Positions 5,956-10,852 of a DNA stretch of 10,852 bases are shown here, piece by piece. This stretch comes from an uncultured Clostridia bacterium (lineage in GTDB: Bacteria > Bacillota > Clostridia > Oscillospirales > Ruminococcaceae). Where the stretch lies: the NCBI GenBank assembly GCA_937891895.1, contig CALATN010000143.1, positions 1 to 10,852 of the forward strand, in the 5' to 3' direction. The position numbers were made by a program, and so were the translations under genes. The notes beneath the pieces were generated by a model. That model had not been told where the DNA came from and did not search any database. It saw only the letters and a program-made list of their open reading frames with translations. Numbering within the stretch: the first letter of the stretch is position 1; each line of letters starts with the position of its first letter.

Positions 5956-7086
5956 AGCAGGAAATCAGCTTTGTTTTTGGCAATATTGACGGCATTGACA
6001 CTTGCTGCTTGCGGTAAGGACGGCGATGAAGCGGTCAGCGGAACGGAACAGACTACGGTAATTTCGGAGTCAGCGGCGGTTGAAACAACGGCTTCGGTTA
6101 CTGCTGAAACCGAAGCGGAAACTACAGCTGCAAAGCCTGAGATTTTTTCTGCTGAGGAGAAGTACAAGAGTTATCCGACGGAGATTGTTTATCCTGAGGC
6201 GCAGGAAACGGACATTACTGCGGAATATACAGAAATCACCGAGAAATTTGCTAACCCCGACGGATATTGCGTGGTGGATTTTTCGGTTAAATATCCCGTG
6301 TTCAGGAGTGAAAGCGTTGACAGTGCCGCTCTTGAAAAAATCAACGGGGAGATAAAGACATACATTGATGCAAGATATGACGGCTGGAAAAAGCTTGCTG
6401 AAAACACGACCGATGAAAAGGATACATATTTTTTTGATACAGAACTTTATGCACTGAGGCAGTTTGTGTATCAGGTTGATATTTCGGTTGACAATGAATT
6501 TTGTGACTGCAATGGCTACGATGTCTGCGGAAATGTGCTCAGCGTTAATTTCGTGGATTATTACTACGGAGCGGGTGCGGCGCACGGCATTGAAGTTCCG
6601 ATGGTAATGATGTACGACCTTACAACAGGTGAGCAGCTCAACATCCTGCAACTGCTTGGTGACAGAGAAGGCTTTGAAGCTATGGTAAGAGATAAGTCTG
6701 CAGAGTACGGCACCCCTGCACCGCTGACAAATGATGACGAGATCATTGCTGAATACGAACGGTTTGTAGACGCTGCTTCAGAGGACAAGGAAATGATGGA
6801 CACATTTGCTGTTGTTGCTGAAGAAAACAACTACCGTTACAGTGCAAAGGACGGCTGTATCTGTTTCTACCTTGCGCCGTATGAGTACGGCACTTATGTT
6901 GACGGAATACGCCGTGTGGAAATGCCGATAAGTGAAGTTCTTCCGTTTCTGAATGACGAGGGCAAGGCACTTTTTGAGGGAGTTGCTTCGGCAACTGCTG
7001 AGCCTGCGATGGTTATGGTTGAAAACGGTGATGAGAAGATTATTTCAAGAGAACAGGCAGAGGAAATTCTGTCTGAAGGAGAGTAA
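5953..7086 (+). CDS. Lipoprotein with RsiV-like DUF3298 domain
   Basis: This is a predicted extracytoplasmic lipoprotein of 377 residues. A signal peptide of 19 residues has n-region SRK, a hydrophobic core and lipobox LAAC, with Cys20 the expected lipidation site. A Thr/Glu/Ala-rich linker (about 25-60) follows. The folded part carries hallmarks of the DUF3298 domain: YYGAGAAHG with His211, then YDLTTGEQLNI, and near the end FYLAPYEYGTY plus a GxxxVEMP strand (about 305-330). The same domain forms the outer part of the anti-sigma factor RsiV, but the cytoplasmic sigma-binding part and membrane helix are absent. A ligand-binding envelope role is therefore possible but unproven. Cys184, Cys186, Cys192, Cys302 and Cys304 are extra cysteines. 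The frame is open from TTG 5893, but that start lies in the terminator. TTG 5953, after AAAGGGTGA, gives a proper signal peptide. Only 6 bp separate it from the next gene. Confidence 0.8.
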   Translation: MSRKSALFLAILTALTLAACGKDGDEAVSGTEQTTVISESAAVETTASVTAETEAETTAAKPEIFSAEEKYKSYPTEIVYPEAQETDITAEYTEITEKFANPDGYCVVDFSVKYPVFRSESVDSAALEKINGEIKTYIDARYDGWKKLAENTTDEKDTYFFDTELYALRQFVYQVDISVDNEFCDCNGYDVCGNVLSVNFVDYYYGAGAAHGIEVPMVMMYDLTTGEQLNILQLLGDREGFEAMVRDKSAEYGTPAPLTNDDEIIAEYERFVDAASEDKEMMDTFAVVAEENNYRYSAKDGCICFYLAPYEYGTYVDGIRRVEMPISEVLPFLNDEGKALFEGVASATAEPAMVMVENGDEKIISREQAEEILSEGE

Positions 7087-7092
7087 TAAGAG

Positions 7093-8268
7093 TTGAAGAT
7101 GAATAAAATAGCGGCTTTATTGGCGGCAACGCTTGTGCTTACGGCCTGCTCAAAGGAGGAAACGGTGGACTACACCGAGGCGGAGAACGCTTTGCAGGCT
7201 TCGCTGGTGGGCTACTGGACTGACGATCTGGAGCAGCTTGAGCAGGCGGTTGCGGAAGAAAAGTCTGCGGTTTCGGTGCTGGAATTTACAGATAACTATA
7301 GTTATCTTTGGCACGAATGCAACTACGACAACTGGCAGATTATTACCTATGAGCCGACAAAATATTCCTTTGAGGAACTGAATTTTAAGATTGATAATTA
7401 CGGTGAAAAAGCGTATGCGAAGCTTGAAACGAGCGCTGACGGAAATACACTTTACTGGATCACCGATGACAATACATACGACTACACGAGAGTGCCGCAG
7501 GAGCTGATTGACAAAATCGGCATCGAAAGCGGAAAGGCTTACGAAACGGAGGAAACTGACAAGCCTGTAAAGGACGGACCTGACTATGTTCTTGAGGGCA
7601 ACACTTCCCCGAGCGGGTATGTGCTTGACCCGATGATGGAATATGTTGCGGATATTGATTATGAAAATCATGCCGTACTGATTGCACAGACGGGCGGAAC
7701 AAGAATTTACGGCGTTTGCCCCGAGGGCAAGGAGCAGCTTGTCATTACCGAGGGCAACGGACTTATTCAGGAGTTCAAACAGGATTGGATGACTCCGAGA
7801 GCAATTATGCCGAAGGCGGAATATATTGACGCTGACGGCGACGGCGAGGATGAGCTTGTTGTGGCTTATTACGTTGGCTCAGGCACGGGAATAAGCATTG
7901 AGGAGCTTGTTGTGTACAAGGCTGATGATGACGGTATTCTTACGGCGCACAAGCTTGACGCGGCTGAGCTGATTGACGAATATATCAACTATCAGATTGA
8001 CAATGACAATCTGTGGCTTGACTTTGCGGCTTATGACACAAGTGAGATTTACTCAACAAGCATAAAGAAGGATTACCCCGACGGTATCGAAAGCATAAGC
8101 TTCGGCAATACGGTAAGCTTTAAGCTTGAGGACGGAAAGATTGAAATTCATACAAAGCCGAGCGCTTATCCGTTAAGATACGAATGTATGCCTGAGATTG
8201 TGGCAAGGGTAGTCTTTGACGGAAAGAATTTTGAACTTGAATATATTGATTTCAGAAAAGCTGAATAA
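7093..8268 (+). CDS. Lipoprotein of unknown function with an acidic Asp-Gly loop
   Basis: I do not recognise a named family. The protein of 391 residues (TTG start) has a lipoprotein signal with lipobox LTAC and lipidation at Cys19, so it should be tethered outside the membrane. Residues about 35-130 begin with LVGYWTDD and read like a small beta-rich, lipocalin-type domain found in Firmicute lipoproteins. Residues 246-254 form DADGDGEDE, a calcium-loop-like motif of the FG-GAP/EF-hand-like kind, followed by a hydrophobic strand and a beta-rich C-terminal half. It starts 6 bp after the previous stop, so the two lipoproteins are almost surely cotranscribed. The TTG at 7093 is 11 nt after AAGGAG (7076-7081), which lies inside the upstream gene. 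ATG 7099 would shorten it by two residues and leave the signal peptide intact. argH follows after 21 bp. Coding status and export are well supported; function is not. Confidence 0.8.
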   Translation: MKMNKIAALLAATLVLTACSKEETVDYTEAENALQASLVGYWTDDLEQLEQAVAEEKSAVSVLEFTDNYSYLWHECNYDNWQIITYEPTKYSFEELNFKIDNYGEKAYAKLETSADGNTLYWITDDNTYDYTRVPQELIDKIGIESGKAYETEETDKPVKDGPDYVLEGNTSPSGYVLDPMMEYVADIDYENHAVLIAQTGGTRIYGVCPEGKEQLVITEGNGLIQEFKQDWMTPRAIMPKAEYIDADGDGEDELVVAYYVGSGTGISIEELVVYKADDDGILTAHKLDAAELIDEYINYQIDNDNLWLDFAAYDTSEIYSTSIKKDYPDGIESISFGNTVSFKLEDGKIEIHTKPSAYPLRYECMPEIVARVVFDGKNFELEYIDFRKAE

Positions 8269-8289
8269 TGATAAAGGAGAATTACTACT

Positions 8290-9666
8290 ATGGCAGATAA
8301 AATGTGGGCAGGACGCTTCTCAAAGGAGCTTGACAAGCGTGTAAATGACTTCAACTCGTCAATTTCCTTTGACGCAAGAATGTATAAGCAGGATATCCGC
8401 GGCTCGATTGCGCACGCTACAATGCTTGGCGACACGGGTATCATCGACAAGAGCGAAAGTGAGAAGATTGTTGAGGGTCTGACAGGTATCCTCAATGATA
8501 TCGACAGCGGCAAGCTTATGTTTGACCCGAATGCTGAGGATATTCATATGTTTGTTGAGCAGGTGCTTACTGAAAGACTTGGCGGAACAGGCAAAAGACT
8601 TCACACAGCAAGAAGCCGTAACGACCAGGTTGCGCTTGATATAAGAATGTACCTCAAGGACGAGATTATGGAAATCGTGCCAATGGTGAGAGAGCTTATT
8701 GAAACTATCTGTACACTTGCTGAGGATAACCTCAATACTGTTATGCCGGGTTATACACATCTCCAGCGTGCACAGCCTATTACTTTTGCGCACCACCTTA
8801 TGGCTTACGCAAATATGCTTGTACGTGACCTTGGCAGAATTTTTGATACATACAAGAGAATGAATTATATGCCACTTGGAAGCGGCGCACTTGCTTCCAC
8901 AACATACCCTATCGACAGACGTCAGGTTTCTGCACTTCTCGGCTTTGACGACATTACACAGAACAGCCTTGACGGTGTTTCCGACAGAGATTTCTGCATC
9001 GAGCTTTGCTCGGCACTTTCTATTCTTATGATGCACCTTTCCCGTTTCTCCGAGGAAATCGTTATGTGGTGCTCCTGGGAATTCAAATTCATCGAGCTTG
9101 ACGATGCTTACTCAACAGGCTCATCAATCATGCCGCAGAAGAAAAACCCTGATATCACAGAGCTTATTCGCGGCAAGACAGGACGTGTTTACGGTGACCT
9201 GAACACACTTCTTGTTATGATGAAAGGCCTCTCACTTGCGTATAATAAGGATATGCAGGAGGACAAGGAAGCTATTTTCGACGCAATCGATACAGTAAAG
9301 CTTTGTATCACAACATTTATTCCTATGCTTGCGACAATGCGTGTAAACCGTGAGAATATGCGTGCGGCTGCTGCAAAGGGCTTCATCAACGCTACAGACT
9401 GTGCTGACTACCTCGTTAAGAAGGGACTTCCTTTCCGTGACGCATACAAGATTACAGGTACACTCGTTGCAACCTGTATCGAAAAGGGCACAACACTTGA
9501 GGAACTTCCTCTCGCTGAATACAAGGCACTCTGCGACACCTTTGAGGAGGACGTTTACGAGGCAATCAGCCTTGAAACCTGTGTTAATATGAGAAAGGTA
9601 CCCGGCGGTCCTGCACCTGAATCTGTTAAGGCTCAGATTGAATATATTCGCCGCACAATTGCATAA
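8290..9666 (+). CDS. argH: Argininosuccinate lyase
   Basis: It splits argininosuccinate into arginine and fumarate, the last step of arginine synthesis. The 458 residues are typical. Fumarase/aspartase superfamily signatures are all present: HTARSRNDQ at 105-113; the GYTHLQRAQP segment with catalytic-region His157; and the mobile catalytic loop GSSIMPQKKNP at 277-287 with its serine pair. The usual N-terminus (MWAGRFSKELD) is recognisable a few residues in. The ATG follows AAAGGAGA (8273-8280) with 9-nt spacing. Only 21 bp separate it from the lipoprotein gene and I see no promoter there, so it is probably transcribed through the lipoprotein genes or from an internal promoter. No terminator hairpin is evident after the stop. 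The active protein would work as a homotetramer, by family knowledge. Confidence 0.98.
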   Translation: MADKMWAGRFSKELDKRVNDFNSSISFDARMYKQDIRGSIAHATMLGDTGIIDKSESEKIVEGLTGILNDIDSGKLMFDPNAEDIHMFVEQVLTERLGGTGKRLHTARSRNDQVALDIRMYLKDEIMEIVPMVRELIETICTLAEDNLNTVMPGYTHLQRAQPITFAHHLMAYANMLVRDLGRIFDTYKRMNYMPLGSGALASTTYPIDRRQVSALLGFDDITQNSLDGVSDRDFCIELCSALSILMMHLSRFSEEIVMWCSWEFKFIELDDAYSTGSSIMPQKKNPDITELIRGKTGRVYGDLNTLLVMMKGLSLAYNKDMQEDKEAIFDAIDTVKLCITTFIPMLATMRVNRENMRAAAAKGFINATDCADYLVKKGLPFRDAYKITGTLVATCIEKGTTLEELPLAEYKALCDTFEEDVYEAISLETCVNMRKVPGGPAPESVKAQIEYIRRTIA

Positions 9667-9670
9667 AATA

Positions 9671-9734
9671 AAAAATATACAGAATATTGATGTATAATTG
9701 CATAAATTAACAATCTGTATATAGAATATATAAT
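9671..9734 (+). promoter_or_regulatory. argC promoter region with candidate arginine-regulator site
   Basis: TGTATAATTGCATAAA (9691-9706) is nearly identical to the motif before argG (4451-4466). AAAAATATACA (9671-9681) precedes it, and a further TGTATA occurs at 9716. Immediately after the motif, TTAACA (9707-9712) and TATAAT (9729-9734), spaced by 16 bp, form a plausible promoter. A regulator bound at the motif would abut the -35 box. A second TATAAT lies at 9755-9760 without a good -35 partner. The whole 140-bp gap is very AT-rich and holds no gene. Confidence 0.55.
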
Positions 9735-9806
9735 TAAATTTAACAAGTGGCTTTTATAATGGGATACACATAATAATAACGACAATAACGAAAGGAAAGA
9801 ATTGAA

Positions 9807-10754
9807 ATGGCATATAAGATTTTTATAGACGGTCAGGAAGGCACTACAGGACTTAAAATTATTGAGCGATTCAAGGACAGAACAGATGTCGAAATACTTA
9901 AAATTGACGAGGATTTAAGAAAGAGTGCACTGGAGAGAAAGCGTCTTATAAATGAGTCGGATTTCACTTTCCTCTGCCTGCCTGATGCGGCGGCTATCGA
10001 GTCGGTTTCACTGGTTGAAAACAAGAATACAAGAATTATCGACGCTTCAACAGCTCACAGAACAAATCCTGCGTGGGCATACGGTCTGCCTGAGCTTTCA
10101 CAGGCTCACAGGGACAAGATTGCTTCTTCCAACAGAGTAGCTGTCCCGGGCTGTTATGCAAGCGGCTTCAATGCGGCACTTTATCCAATTGTGCAGGAGG
10201 GGCTTATTGCACCTTACCACCCAATCATTTGTCACGCAGTTTCAGGCTACAGCGGCGCAGGCAAGAAGGCTATCGCTGTTTATGAGGGCGACAACAAGCC
10301 TGACGAGTACAACTCCCCAAGACAGTATTCAATGGGCAAGACACATAAGCATATCAAGGAAATGATGGCGATTTCGGGACTTTCCTATCCGCCTATTTTC
10401 AATCCTATCGTTGACAACTATTACAACGGTATGGTTGTTTCCATTCCGCTTCACCTCCGTGCAATGGCGAAGAAAACCTCTGCACAGCACGTATGGGAGG
10501 TTATGGCTAAGCACTACGAGGGACAGAATTTTGTAAAGGTAATGCCGTTTATGGGCGAGGGCGTTCTTCAGGACGGCTTCCTTGCAGCTAATACCTTGAA
10601 GGATACAAACCTTATGCAGATTTTCGTTTTCGGCAACGACGACCACGTACTGCTTTGTTCACGTCTTGACAATCTTGGTAAGGGTGCAAGCGGCGCAGCT
10701 GTGCAGTGTATGAATATTATGATGGGAATTGATGAAACAACAGGGCTGGTTTAA
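9807..10754 (+). CDS. argC: N-acetyl-gamma-glutamyl-phosphate reductase, short (type 2) form
   Basis: It reduces N-acetylglutamyl-5-phosphate with NADPH to the semialdehyde, the third step of ornithine/arginine synthesis. The 315-residue length and the N-terminal pattern FIDGQEGTTGL (6-16, nucleotide-binding) mark the less common type 2 ArgC rather than the roughly 345-residue form with GASGYTG. The catalytic cysteine is Cys116 in PGCYASG. The adjacent DASTAHR and WAYGLPEL segments, and a later SIPLHL segment, fit the family. AAAGGAAAG (9791-9799) lies 7 nt before the ATG. No argJ, argB or argD follows, only the start of a repeat element, so this copy sits apart from any argCJBD cluster. Other arg genes must lie elsewhere if the pathway is complete. 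Confidence 0.95.
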   Translation: MAYKIFIDGQEGTTGLKIIERFKDRTDVEILKIDEDLRKSALERKRLINESDFTFLCLPDAAAIESVSLVENKNTRIIDASTAHRTNPAWAYGLPELSQAHRDKIASSNRVAVPGCYASGFNAALYPIVQEGLIAPYHPIICHAVSGYSGAGKKAIAVYEGDNKPDEYNSPRQYSMGKTHKHIKEMMAISGLSYPPIFNPIVDNYYNGMVVSIPLHLRAMAKKTSAQHVWEVMAKHYEGQNFVKVMPFMGEGVLQDGFLAANTLKDTNLMQIFVFGNDDHVLLCSRLDNLGKGASGAAVQCMNIMMGIDETTGLV

Positions 10755-10770
10755 TTCGTAAAAAAAGCAA

Positions 10771-10852
10771 TGGGTTTCCAAAGGGGACTGTGTCCCTTTT
10801 GGTAGGGTTTTTAGGGGCAACGCCCCTAAATCGCTCTCCGCAGAGAGCGAAA
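10771..10852 (+). repeat. Second copy of the hairpin element, cut by the window end
   Basis: Bases 10772-10852 align without gaps to 3077-3157 at 73 of 81 positions. The three hairpins are at 10778-10802, 10810-10830 and 10831-10850. Hairpin 1 has an A-T to G-C compensated change and one G-T wobble relative to the first copy. Hairpins 2 and 3 differ only in their loops (AAA/AAC; CACA/CGCA). It starts 17 bp after the argC stop and continues beyond the window. Confidence 0.9.

Overview
The window looks like chromosomal DNA of an anaerobic, moderately AT-rich Firmicute of the Ruminococcus/Oscillospiraceae kind. This is inferred from three things: strong AGGAGG-type ribosome sites and TATAAT promoters, use of TTG starts, and the gene content. 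No ribosomal RNA or marker gene fixes the taxon. All recognisable genes lie on the + strand, and every long minus-strand reading frame is a shadow of a real gene or of palindromic DNA.

Region by region: 1-163 holds no gene but contains a good sigma-A promoter with two palindromic operator candidates, driving a cytoplasmic type I pullulanase (164-2128, TTG start). A short hairpin-bearing gap is followed by a purine nucleoside phosphorylase (2232-3062). Bases 3063-3607 carry no gene. They hold an array of at least fourteen consecutive stem-loops, most of it (3077-3539) bounded by a perfect 14-bp inverted repeat. Next come a membrane-anchored YkuE/YaeI-type metallophosphoesterase (3608-4423), argininosuccinate synthase argG (4618-5847) behind a TTGACA-16-TATAAT promoter, and two lipoprotein genes (5953-7086 with an RsiV-like DUF3298 domain; 7093-8268 of unknown function). 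Argininosuccinate lyase argH (8290-9666) and the short, type 2 form of argC (9807-10754) complete the gene set. The last 82 bases are the beginning of a second copy of the hairpin element.

How the genes work together: ArgC (N-acetylglutamyl-phosphate reductase), ArgG and ArgH are three steps of arginine biosynthesis. argG and argC share a near-identical 16-bp upstream motif, which suggests a common, probably arginine-responsive, regulator. The lipoprotein pair sits between argG and argH with tight spacing, so argH may be read from the same transcript as two envelope proteins. Pullulanase and the phosphorylase are housekeeping catabolic or salvage functions without an obvious link to arginine.

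The least explained part is the hairpin element. Its left end, its inverted right end, and the second copy at the window end differ mostly in loops, linkers or by base-pair-preserving changes. This indicates that the stem-loop structure itself is maintained. It could be a non-autonomous mobile element (MITE or REP-like), a structured RNA, or both; the window alone cannot decide.
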